Assembly (NCBI RefSeq): GCF_000717655.1
Contig: NZ_JNZY01000005.1
Coordinates: 1 to 64,000 of the forward strand
DNA: 64,000 nt
Origin: Streptomyces katrae
GTDB taxonomy: Bacteria; Actinomycetota; Actinomycetes; Streptomycetales; Streptomycetaceae
Reading direction: 5' to 3'
The notes under the pieces are model-generated. The model had not been told where the DNA came from and made no database searches. It worked only from the letters and a program-made list of their open reading frames with translations. Below, in pieces: positions 43,718-51,138 of the stretch (positions are counted from its first letter, which is position 1; each line of letters starts with the position of its first letter). Position numbers and translations under genes: made by a program.

Positions 43718-43840
43718 TCAGCGGCCGTCCCCGCCACCGCCCTCCCGACGCCTGCGGCGGCGTCGGCCGAGGGCTCCCGCCAAACCGATCAAGCCACCTG
43801 TGAGCGCGCCGGACACGAGGATGCGCAGCAGGTCTTCCAT
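43718..43840 (-). CDS. 40-residue single-helix membrane peptide with Arg-rich tail
   Basis: ATG at 43840 with an excellent ribosome site (GGGGGAG, 6-base spacer). The product begins MEDLLRILVSGALTGGLIGL, a membrane helix with Gly-zipper spacing. It continues AGALG and ends in seven consecutive arginines and GEGG-like residues (RRRRRRREGGGG, then DGR). It stands alone upstream of nothing on its strand but a decayed region. Arg-rich C-terminus implies a cytoplasmic tail. No family is recognised; function unknown. Confidence 0.65.
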   Translation of the reverse strand: MEDLLRILVSGALTGGLIGLAGALGRRRRRRREGGGGDGR

Positions 43841-43979
43841 GGTCCGCTCCCCCTTCTGAGCCAGGTTCACCGTTGCCCGGTCGGCCCTGGGCCGCCAGGT
43901 GCTCGGGTGTCTGATCCACTACGAACGGGACACTATCGACGTGCAGAGCACCTGGCTTGGACAAATTTGACCTCGCCCC

Positions 43980-44855
43980 TCACAGGGCCAGGGCGCCCTC
44001 TGCCACACGGGCGGCAGCCACCTGGCCGGGAGTGGTCTCGGCCAGGGCGCGGAACTCGCGGTTGAGGTGGGCCTGGTCGTAGAAGCCACAGGCAGCGGTC
44101 ACTTCGGTGAGATTCGCTCCCTCGCGGGAGAGCAGCCGCACGGCACGGTGGAAGCGCAGCACGCGGGCGGACGTCTTGGGCGTCAGGCCTACCTGTTCGG
44201 TGAACCTGCGAACCAAGTAGCCCTGACTCCAGCCCACTTCGGCCGCAATGCTGCCGACCGGGATCACTCCGCCGGCGCGGGAAAGCAGTCGCCAGGCGTG
44301 GCACACCTCGGGCGCGGGCTGCGGGCCCCGCTCGATCCGGTCCGCCAACGCGATGTCCAGCAGGTCGAACCGGGCCCCCCAGTTGCTCGTGGCGGCCAGT
44401 TGCTCCGCCAGTATTCCGCCCTGGGCACCAAAGACGTCGCAGAGCCCGACCACCCTGTTGGTCAACTCGCGCATCGGCACGGCGAAGAGCCGGTAGGCGC
44501 CCAGTGGGGTCAACTCGAGCCGGATCGCCTCCTGGCCACCAGGGTGGTCACACATCCGGGGCCCGTCCTCCAGACCCGCGACCAGCGAGCCGGTCACCTG
44601 GCTCTCCGGACCCGGCTCCCCCAGCCGGCGGACCTGGGCGAACGGCTCCCCCAGGCTGATCACCACGACCGCCCGACCCGTGGGAACCAATCGCACCCGG
44701 TAGGGCACGGCGCCCGCCGCCTCCCAGTAGCCGGCATAGCTGTGCACAAACGGGCGTAACCGGACAGGCCATGGGCGGGTGACCCGCCAGCGGCCACCCA
44801 ACCGGGTCATCTCGACACCCCGACCGGCCGTGCCCGCGCTTCCGGTGACCTGCAT
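43980..44855 (-). CDS. AraC-family transcriptional regulator
   Basis: 291 residues. The C-terminal double helix-turn-helix is complete (GSIAAEVGWSQGYLVRRFTEQVGLTPK and LTEVTAACGFYDQAHLNREFRALAETTPGQ, about 195-280). The N-terminal part (about 1-150) is a beta-rich sensing domain with no clear ligand signature. The ATG at 44855 follows a GGGGGAGGGG run. No target gene adjoins it; the nearest downstream is the small peptide. An 18-bp palindrome lies about 200 bases upstream. Confidence 0.9.
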   Translation of the reverse strand: MQVTGSAGTAGRGVEMTRLGGRWRVTRPWPVRLRPFVHSYAGYWEAAGAVPYRVRLVPTGRAVVVISLGEPFAQVRRLGEPGPESQVTGSLVAGLEDGPRMCDHPGGQEAIRLELTPLGAYRLFAVPMRELTNRVVGLCDVFGAQGGILAEQLAATSNWGARFDLLDIALADRIERGPQPAPEVCHAWRLLSRAGGVIPVGSIAAEVGWSQGYLVRRFTEQVGLTPKTSARVLRFHRAVRLLSREGANLTEVTAACGFYDQAHLNREFRALAETTPGQVAAARVAEGALAL

Positions 44856-45211
44856 GCCCCTCCCCCTACCGCTCCCTGATCAGGCACAGCATCCCAGAGA
44901 CCATGAGCGGTACGGGCTGCGAGAGCGTTGCGGCGACGCCGGACCGATCAGATCGCGCCGCCGTCGATCAGCGCGCGGACGTCCGTTGTTCGGGGTGACG
45001 CTTCCGGCAGGACCTGCAGTGGCCGATGCCCGGGTCCGGGAACGCGCGCTCTGGGTACGCGTACCCAGGTGCGCGGCGCCGAGTCGATGGGCCACGCAAC
45101 GCGGCCCCGGCCCTTCGGGACGGACGGACCCGTCGAGTCCGTCACCAGCTGGGCACCTTGGCGACGCTATGGCGGCGAGCAGGAACGTGGCGCCACGGGG
45201 AAGGGGCCGGG
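44856..45211. other. Gap of about 355 bases upstream of the AraC gene
   Basis: No gene supported. It contains the perfect palindrome at 45051-45068 and otherwise ordinary high-GC sequence. A minus-strand frame (44948-45145) ends TTDVRALIDGGAI, but has no recognisable family or ribosome site. Confidence 0.4.
45051..45068. promoter_or_regulatory. Perfect 18-bp palindrome
   Basis: CTGGGTACGCGTACCCAG equals its reverse complement. It lies between the XRE-cupin gene end and the AraC gene start, about 200 bases before the latter. The form fits a dimeric repressor operator. No regulator can be assigned. Confidence 0.45.
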
Positions 45212-45805
45212 TCACGGCCGTGTGCCGCGGGCGAGGACGACGGCGTAGTGGCATTCGGTGGCGGTGGTGTTGGCGAAGACGCGCGGGGTGGGCTCGCCGA
45301 GCTCGATGGTGTCGCCGCCGTCGAGTTCGTGGACCGCGTCCCCGTCGTGGAAGGTCAGGTGGCCGTCGAGGACCCAGACGACCTGCCGTACGAAGGCGAA
45401 GGCCGCGGCCGGATAGGGCACGCGGGCGCCAGGGGGCAGGCGAACCTCGGCGATCTCCGCGGGGAACTCCGGGCCGGTGATCTGGCGGCGCCGGTAGCCG
45501 GTGGCCGGGTCGCGCCACTCGGCCGCGTCGGCCTGGCGGTGTACTCCTGCGGTTCCTGCCGTGTCCTCGTCCTGCGTTCCTTCGGCGAGGGCGAGCAGGG
45601 AGGCGATGCTGAGCCGGAAGGCGGCGGACAGCTTGCCCAGGACCACGGCGGTGGGGCTGCTCTCGCCGCGCTCGATCCGGCTGATCATGGCCTGGGACAC
45701 GCCGGAGGCGTCCGCGAGCTGGGCCAGGGTCCACCGGCGGCGTTCCCGTTCGGTCCGGACGCGGGCTGCGATCCGGGCCACCAGGGGATCTACTATGTTG
45801 GACAT
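45212..45805 (-). CDS. XRE-family regulator with C-terminal cupin sensor
   Basis: 197 residues. The N-terminal helix-turn-helix (WTLAQLADASGVSQAMISRIERGESSPTA, about 25-55) is joined to a cupin domain (about 110-195: LPPGARVPYPAAAFAFVRQVVWVLDGHL, first half, and DGGDTIELG). This is the SutR/PuuR-like type, repressors responding to small metabolites. The ATG at 45805 overlaps the divergent acetyltransferase reading frame and has no ribosome site; TATATT seven bases upstream could be a -10 of a leaderless transcript. A GTG further in is possible. Confidence 0.88.
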   Translation of the reverse strand: MSNIVDPLVARIAARVRTERERRRWTLAQLADASGVSQAMISRIERGESSPTAVVLGKLSAAFRLSIASLLALAEGTQDEDTAGTAGVHRQADAAEWRDPATGYRRRQITGPEFPAEIAEVRLPPGARVPYPAAAFAFVRQVVWVLDGHLTFHDGDAVHELDGGDTIELGEPTPRVFANTTATECHYAVVLARGTRP

Positions 45806-45816
45806 GGATCCAATAT
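45795..45816. promoter_or_regulatory. Inverted repeat over the start of the XRE-cupin gene
   Basis: ATnTTGGA and TCCAAnAT, spaced 6 bases, centred on the XRE start codon and about 18 bases before the GNAT start at 45834. Its position suits a repressor shutting both divergent genes; the XRE protein is the obvious candidate. Confidence 0.5.
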
Positions 45817-45833
45817 ACGAGAGACGTCGCGCT

Positions 45834-46322
45834 GTGACGGTACGCCGGGCGCTCCCCGTCGACGCGGAGGCCGTGCGCGCGATCCGCAACCATGCGATCG
45901 AGCATTCGACGGCCCTGTGGACGGACGTCCTGCAGTCCCCGGCCGAGGGGGCGGGCTGGCTCGCCGCCCACCTGGCGCGCGGCTCGGCGTTCGTGGCCGA
46001 GGTGGAGGGCGAGACGGCCGGGTTCGCGGTCTACGGTCCGTGGCGGGAGAAGGACGGGTACCGCCACACCGTGGAGGACTCGGTCTACGTGCGCGAAGGC
46101 ATGCACGGGCTCGGTATCGGCTCCGCGCTGCTGGCCGAACTCATCGCCTCGGCGCGCGGGGCCGGCCATCACGTCGTGGTCGCCGGTATCGAGGCCGAGA
46201 ACACCGCATCCGTCCGGCTGCACGAACGGTTCGGGTTCCGTCACGCCGGCACGGTGCCGGAGGTCGGCACCAAGTTCGGCCGATGGCTCGACCTGACCCT
46301 CATGCACCTGCCCCTGACCTGA
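45834..46322 (+). CDS. GNAT acetyltransferase (phosphinothricin/methionine-sulfoximine type)
   Basis: About 162 residues. The start VRRALPVDAEAVRAIRNHAI resembles PAT/MddA enzymes. The acetyl-CoA loop is YVREGMHGLGIGSALLAELI, and VVVAGIEAENTASVRLHERF and GFRHAGTVPEVGTKFGRWLD complete the pattern. Such enzymes N-acetylate phosphinothricin, methionine sulfoximine or similar toxic amino acids. GTG at 45834 with GAGAG upstream, or ATG at 45804 giving ten more residues. Divergent from the XRE-cupin gene, its likely repressor. Confidence 0.9.
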   Translation: MTVRRALPVDAEAVRAIRNHAIEHSTALWTDVLQSPAEGAGWLAAHLARGSAFVAEVEGETAGFAVYGPWREKDGYRHTVEDSVYVREGMHGLGIGSALLAELIASARGAGHHVVVAGIEAENTASVRLHERFGFRHAGTVPEVGTKFGRWLDLTLMHLPLT

Positions 46323-46333
46323 CGGGCAGGTGC
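46304..46333. terminator. Perfect 10-bp stem hairpin at the end of the GNAT gene
   Basis: GCACCTGCCC and GGGCAGGTGC enclose a 10-base loop that contains the GNAT stop codon. It lies between the converging GNAT gene and ABC operon (livF ends at 46390), so it may act in both directions. Confidence 0.7.
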
Positions 46334-46389
46334 GCCTCGATGGTGACCGTACGCCGTCCGCACTCCGTGCGCGCCCAGGACGGTCCCGC

Positions 46390-47097
46390 TCAGTCGACGC
46401 CGAGCAGGCGCCGCCGGTCCTCGGGACGGGATGCGAACTCCGCACAGGACGCCCGGTGGACGATGCGCCCCTTCTGCATGACCGCGACGTCCTGCGCCAC
46501 GGAGAAGGCGAGCCCCAGGTTCTGCTCGACGAGCACGACCGACATGCCCTGCGCGCCCACCTCGCGGATCACCTTCCCCACCTGGGCGACGATCGCGGGA
46601 GCGAGGCCGTCGGACGGCTCGTCGAGAAGCAGCAGACGCGGATTGCCCAGCAGCGCCCTGGCGATCGCGAGCATCTGCTGTTCCCCGCCGGAGAGCTCGC
46701 CGCCGCGGTGCCCGAGCCGCTCCCCCAGCCGCGGCAGCAGGCCGAGGACGCGGGCCCTCGTCCACGGGCCCGTCGCCGGGCGCCGCGAGGCGATCGTCAG
46801 GTGCTCGGCCACGGTCAGCGGGGCGAACACCCGGCGCCCCTGCGGGACGACGCCGACCCCGGCTCGGGCGATCACGTCGACGCGGGATCCGGCGATCTCC
46901 CGTCCGTCGAGCGTGACGCTGCCTGCGTACGGCCGGAGGAGCCCCATGACGGTCGAGATGAGGGTGGTCTTCCCGACCCCGTTGCGCCCGAGGACGGCGA
47001 CGATCCCGCCCGCGTCGAGATCGAGGTCGACACCGCCGAGGACGACGCCTCCGGCGTAACCGGAGCGCAGTTCACGCACGCTGAAGAACGATTTCAC
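46390..47097 (-). CDS. livF: Branched-chain-amino-acid-type ABC transporter ATPase (LivF)
   Basis: 235 residues. Walker A GRNGVGKTT, signature ELSGGEQQMLAIARAL, Walker B LLLLDEPSDGLAP and the H-loop region VVLVEQNLGLAF are complete. The short size and lack of an extra domain place it with LivF. It drives import through the LivH/LivM channel. The GTG start overlaps the livG stop by 4 bases, with GGAGG 7 bases upstream. Last gene of the importer operon. Confidence 0.92.
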   Translation of the reverse strand: MKSFFSVRELRSGYAGGVVLGGVDLDLDAGGIVAVLGRNGVGKTTLISTVMGLLRPYAGSVTLDGREIAGSRVDVIARAGVGVVPQGRRVFAPLTVAEHLTIASRRPATGPWTRARVLGLLPRLGERLGHRGGELSGGEQQMLAIARALLGNPRLLLLDEPSDGLAPAIVAQVGKVIREVGAQGMSVVLVEQNLGLAFSVAQDVAVMQKGRIVHRASCAEFASRPEDRRRLLGVD

Positions 47098-47873
47098 GAG
47101 GAGACCTCCACGCTGCCGAGGTAGGCGGTCTGGACTTCGGCGGAGGCCCGTACCTCGTCCGGGGAGCCGGTCACCAGGTGTCTGCCGAGGTGCATGACGG
47201 TGACCGTGTCGGCGAGCTCGAAGACCATGTCGAGGTCGTGTTCGATGAGCAGTACGGTCACCTCGCCGGGCAGGGCGGCGATCAGTTCGGTGAGCCGTGC
47301 GGTCTCCGCGGGAGACATGCCAGCGGCCGGCTCGTCCAGGAGCAGCAGCCGGGGGTCGGTGGCCAGTGCGACGGCGACCTCCAGCTGCCGCCGCTCGCCG
47401 TGCGAGAGCGCGGCCGCCGCGACCTCGTGCCGGGCGGGCAGGCCCACCCGTTCGAGCAGCGCGTGCGCCCGTGCGAGCTCCTTCGGGCGGGCGTCCGCCT
47501 TCCGCCATCCCCCGAGGCCTTTCCCGGCCCGGCGCAACACGGCGAGCAGGACGTTCTCCAGTACGGACTCCCGCATGAAGAGACTGGAGTGCTGGAACGT
47601 CGCTGCGACGCCGAGCCCGACCCGGCGGTGCACGGGCAGCCGGGTCACGTCCTTCCCGTCGACGAGGACGGATCCGGCGGTGACCGGCAGCGTTCCGGAG
47701 ATCAGGCCGAACAACGTCGACTTGCCCGCGCCGTTCGGGCCGATGATCGCGTGCCGGGCCCCTGCCCTCACGGTGAGGGAGACCTCGTCCAGGGCCCGGA
47801 AGGACCCGAAGTGCCGGGACACCTGCCGTAGTTCGAGGAGGGAGTGGCTGTGGTCGTGGTCGTGGTCTGTCAC
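47094..47873 (-). CDS. livG: Branched-chain-amino-acid-type ABC transporter ATPase (LivG) with His-rich N-terminus
   Basis: 259 residues. Walker A GPNGAGKSTLFGLISG, signature LSHGERRQLEVAVAL, Walker B LLLLDEPAAGMSP and IEHDLDMVFELAD are LivG-type. The N-terminus MTDHDHDHSHS is unusual: alternating Asp/His, possibly metal-binding or just slippage-made. GTG start overlapping the livM stop by 4 bases, with a GGAAGAGA site. Confidence 0.92.
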   Translation of the reverse strand: MTDHDHDHSHSLLELRQVSRHFGSFRALDEVSLTVRAGARHAIIGPNGAGKSTLFGLISGTLPVTAGSVLVDGKDVTRLPVHRRVGLGVAATFQHSSLFMRESVLENVLLAVLRRAGKGLGGWRKADARPKELARAHALLERVGLPARHEVAAAALSHGERRQLEVAVALATDPRLLLLDEPAAGMSPAETARLTELIAALPGEVTVLLIEHDLDMVFELADTVTVMHLGRHLVTGSPDEVRASAEVQTAYLGSVEVSS

Positions 47874-48847
47874 GTCGTTCTCTTCCGGGTCGGCGTGAGC
47901 GGCAGCCGTACGCCGGCCAGCCCGCGGGGCAGCGCGTAGACGGCGACGACGAAGAGCACCCCGAGCAGCAACGGGCCACGCCCGGCGAGGGCTTCGAGGT
48001 TTCCGAGGTAGTCCCGGGTGAGCCAGACGAGTGCGGCGCCGGCGCAGGCTCCCCCCATCGAACCGGAGCCGCCGATGACGACGGCCAGCAGCGCCAGGGC
48101 GGCGATCTCGAATCCGGCGTCGCCGGGCGAGACGAACCGCTGTACCGAGACCCACAGGGCTCCGGCGGCGCCGGCCAGCGCCCCGGCGCCGCAGTAGACG
48201 GCCAGGGCGTAGCGCTGCGTCGGATAGCCGATCGCCCTCATCCGTGGCTCGTTGTCGCGGATGCCGCGCAGGGCGAGGGCGAACGGGGTCGATCCCAGGC
48301 GGGAGACGGCCGCGAAGAGCAGCAGGAACACCGCCAGTACGTAGAAGTAGACGAGGCCGTCCAGCGCCAGCGCGGGCATGCCGGGCAGCGGTACGACGGC
48401 CGGGATGCCCGATACGCCGTCGGTGCCGTTCGTCAGCGACTTCCAGTTGACGGCGGCGCTGTACGCGATCTCGCCGATGGCCAGTGTCAGCATCAGGAAG
48501 ACCACGCCCCGAACCCTCACCGCCAGCCACCCGGTCGGCACCGCCACCAGGGCGGAGACGCCGGCGGCGATGAGGAGTTGCAGGACTCCGATGTCGGTGA
48601 GTCGCGTCGCCACGATCGCGGCCGTGTAGGCACCGACGCCGAAGTACGCCGACTGACCGAGGGTCGGCAGTCCGGTCAGGCCGGTGAGCAGGTTCACGCT
48701 GATGACGAGGAGCCCGAACACCAGGATCCGCGACAGGGTGCCGACGGCGTACGGGCCGACGACGAAGGGGGCCAGGGCGAGTGCGACGACAACGGCGGTC
48801 ACGGACAGCGGCCGCGCGCCCCGCCAGGCAGCTCTGTGCGGGCTCAT
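47870..48847 (-). CDS. livM: Branched-chain-amino-acid-type ABC transporter permease (LivM)
   Basis: 325 residues, about nine membrane helices. The family blocks NLLTGLTGLPTLGQSAYFGV, RVRGVVFLMLTLAIGEI and GGSGSMGGACAGAAL are present. It pairs with LivH to form the membrane channel. ATG at 48847 overlapping the livH stop. Ends with the basic tail TPTRKRTT. Confidence 0.92.
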   Translation of the reverse strand: MSPHRAAWRGARPLSVTAVVVALALAPFVVGPYAVGTLSRILVFGLLVISVNLLTGLTGLPTLGQSAYFGVGAYTAAIVATRLTDIGVLQLLIAAGVSALVAVPTGWLAVRVRGVVFLMLTLAIGEIAYSAAVNWKSLTNGTDGVSGIPAVVPLPGMPALALDGLVYFYVLAVFLLLFAAVSRLGSTPFALALRGIRDNEPRMRAIGYPTQRYALAVYCGAGALAGAAGALWVSVQRFVSPGDAGFEIAALALLAVVIGGSGSMGGACAGAALVWLTRDYLGNLEALAGRGPLLLGVLFVVAVYALPRGLAGVRLPLTPTRKRTT

Positions 48848-49722
48848 GTGCGCACCGCCGAGGGGACCAGGCCGTTCGGGCGGACAACGAGCACGAGCAG
48901 CATCGTGCCGAAGAGGAGGAAGGGAGCGTACTCGGGGAGCAGCGCCACCCCGAGGGACTGCACCTGGCCGATGAGGAGCGCTCCGGCGAGCGCGCCGCGC
49001 ACGGATCCGAGGCCGCCCACGACCACGACGACGAGCGAGAGGACGAGCACGCTCTCGTCGACGCCCGGACCGGGGCCCAGAATCGGTGCCCCGAGGACAC
49101 CGCCGACCACCGCCAGGGCCGCGCCGGAGGCGAAGACCCCGTACAGCACCTTGCGGACGTCGACCCCGAGCGCGCGCACCATGTCCCGGTCCGCGACGGC
49201 GGCTCGCACGAGTGCCCCGAGCGAGCTGCGTTCGAAGACGAGGTGGACGAGCAGCGCGAGGGCGGCCGCGACGCCGATGAACACCAGCCGGTAGACCGGA
49301 TACGCGTGGCCGACGAGGTCCACCGTGCCGCGCAGGGCCGTCGGCGGGTCCGTGGGCAGCACCTCGCCGCCGAAGGCCGCGGCGAGCAGGTCCGCGACGA
49401 TGAAGGTGATGCCGAGCGTCAGCACGGCCTGGTCCAGGTGCCCGCGCCGGGCCAGCGGCCGGGTGAGGAACGTCAGCGCGGCCCCGCCCATGCCGCCCAG
49501 CAGGGCTCCGGCCGCCAGCGCGAGGACCAGACCCCACACGCTCCCGTCGGACAGCGCGTAGGCGACGTACGCCCCGGCGAGATAGAGCGTGCCGTGGGCC
49601 AGGTTCAGCACGTCCATCATGCCGAAGACCAGGGAGAGTCCAACCGCGATCGTGAACAGCAGCAGACCGAAGGCAACCCCGTCGACGACGCTGACGAGGT
49701 TGCCGTCCCACCATCCGGTCAT
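48844..49722 (-). CDS. livH: Branched-chain-amino-acid-type ABC transporter permease (LivH)
   Basis: 292 residues with about eight helices. Blocks FGMMDVLNLAHGTLYLAGAY, ALVRAAVADRDMVRALGVDV and VVGGLGSVRGALAGALLIG define LivH. ATG at 49722, one base after the stop of the binding-protein gene. Substrate cannot be read from permease sequence. Confidence 0.92.
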   Translation of the reverse strand: MTGWWDGNLVSVVDGVAFGLLLFTIAVGLSLVFGMMDVLNLAHGTLYLAGAYVAYALSDGSVWGLVLALAAGALLGGMGGAALTFLTRPLARRGHLDQAVLTLGITFIVADLLAAAFGGEVLPTDPPTALRGTVDLVGHAYPVYRLVFIGVAAALALLVHLVFERSSLGALVRAAVADRDMVRALGVDVRKVLYGVFASGAALAVVGGVLGAPILGPGPGVDESVLVLSLVVVVVGGLGSVRGALAGALLIGQVQSLGVALLPEYAPFLLFGTMLLVLVVRPNGLVPSAVRT

Positions 49723-49723
49723 C

Positions 49724-50899
49724 TCAGCCGCCCAGCCGGCCGAGCTCGGACGTGGCGGTGTTGGCCCCCTGCTTGACCTCGCGCAGGTACCAGGGCTGGA
49801 CGGGTGTACCACCGCTGTTGAACTGCCAGCTGCCGCGCGGGCTGTCGATGTCCCCCACCTTGGCGATTGCGGCGTTGACCGATTCCGGGGTCACGGTGCC
49901 CCCGGCCGCCTTGATCGCTTTGTCGAGCACCTGCGCCGCGTCCCATGACGCCATCGCGTAGGTGGTGGCAGGCACGCCGTAGGCGGACTGGTACGCGGGC
50001 GCGAACTGCTTGTTGGCCGCGTTGTCCAGGTCCGCGCTGTAGTTCAGCGCGGTGAGGATGCCGTCGGCCGCCTCGCCCTGTCCCTTCAGCACGCCGCCCT
50101 CGGTGAGGAAGCCGGGCGCGTAGAGCGGGATCTTGCCGGCCAGCCCGAAGTCCCGGTACTGCTTGACGAAGTCGACGGCCGCGCCGCCCGCATAGAAGCA
50201 GAAGACCGCCTTCGCGCCGGAGTTCTCGATCTGTGCCAGGTACGGCTGGAAGTTCTTCGTCCCCGGGAACGGGGTGTAGACCTCCTCGCCCGCGAGCTTG
50301 CCCCCGGCGGGGAGGAAGGTGGACTTGAATCCCTCCACCTCGTCCTTCCCCGCCTGGTAGCCCGCGGCGATCAGGAAGACAGGACCGCCGGCCTTCTCTG
50401 CGACGTACTTGCCCAGCGCCTTGCCCGGTTCGTCGTTGACGTACGACGTGCGCCAGATGTACTCGGTCCCGGTCAGCGTCGTCGGCGAGGCGTTCGAGCC
50501 GACGAGCGGGATCTTGCTGTTCTCGAAGAGGTCCTTGACCCCGTTGATGGTGGCCGAGCTGACCACGCCGCTCACCGCCAGCACCCGGTCCTGCTTGACG
50601 AGCTTCTCAGCCGCCGCCTTGCCGGAGTCGGCCGTCTCCCCCTCGTCGGCGATCACGATCTGCACCTCTCGGCCGCCGAGTTCGCCGCCGTGCTGCTTGA
50701 CGTACAGCTCGAAGCCCTGCTTCATGTCGTCGCCGAGCGCCTTGTACGTGCCGGACCGCGGGACCAGGAGCCCGATCTTCACGGGCCCGCCCTGCTTGTC
50801 GCCGTCGCCGGTCCCGAGGCTGGCGCCACCGCATGCGGTGGTCAGCAAGAGGCCCGTCGTGACGGCGATCAGAGCAACGGGTCTGAACCGACCTGCCAT
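49724..50899 (-). CDS. ABC transporter substrate-binding lipoprotein (LivK-like)
   Basis: 391 residues. A lipoprotein signal ends LLLTTACGG with Cys23 as the lipid site. The mature part is a type I periplasmic-binding fold (PVKIGLLVPRSGTYKALGDD, VLAVSGVVSSATINGVKDLF, AKAVFCFYAGGAAVDFVKQY). It should capture an amino acid, amide or aromatic acid for the importer. First gene of the operon; GGAG lies 5 bases before the ATG. Divergent from the carboxylesterase gene: the two may share control, for example import of an ester-hydrolysis product. Confidence 0.92.
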   Translation of the reverse strand: MAGRFRPVALIAVTTGLLLTTACGGASLGTGDGDKQGGPVKIGLLVPRSGTYKALGDDMKQGFELYVKQHGGELGGREVQIVIADEGETADSGKAAAEKLVKQDRVLAVSGVVSSATINGVKDLFENSKIPLVGSNASPTTLTGTEYIWRTSYVNDEPGKALGKYVAEKAGGPVFLIAAGYQAGKDEVEGFKSTFLPAGGKLAGEEVYTPFPGTKNFQPYLAQIENSGAKAVFCFYAGGAAVDFVKQYRDFGLAGKIPLYAPGFLTEGGVLKGQGEAADGILTALNYSADLDNAANKQFAPAYQSAYGVPATTYAMASWDAAQVLDKAIKAAGGTVTPESVNAAIAKVGDIDSPRGSWQFNSGGTPVQPWYLREVKQGANTATSELGRLGG

Positions 50900-51138
50900 G
50901 GAGACTCCGTACGTTCGTGCCGGTCCTGTGGACCGGGTGTTGGCGAGGGGGTGTACGTGGAGGGTGACACGTGTCTATCGCGCCCTTGAGACGGCCGTCA
51001 ATAGTTCGCGAGATATCGAGCGGCAAGAAGCCCCACCCCTTGACCCCGATCGCAAACATGCCGTAACACTTGCGGTCGTCAAATATCCGCCATATCACTG
51101 CGGCGGCGGGCCCGTGATCAGTCAGGGAGTGAAGCACC

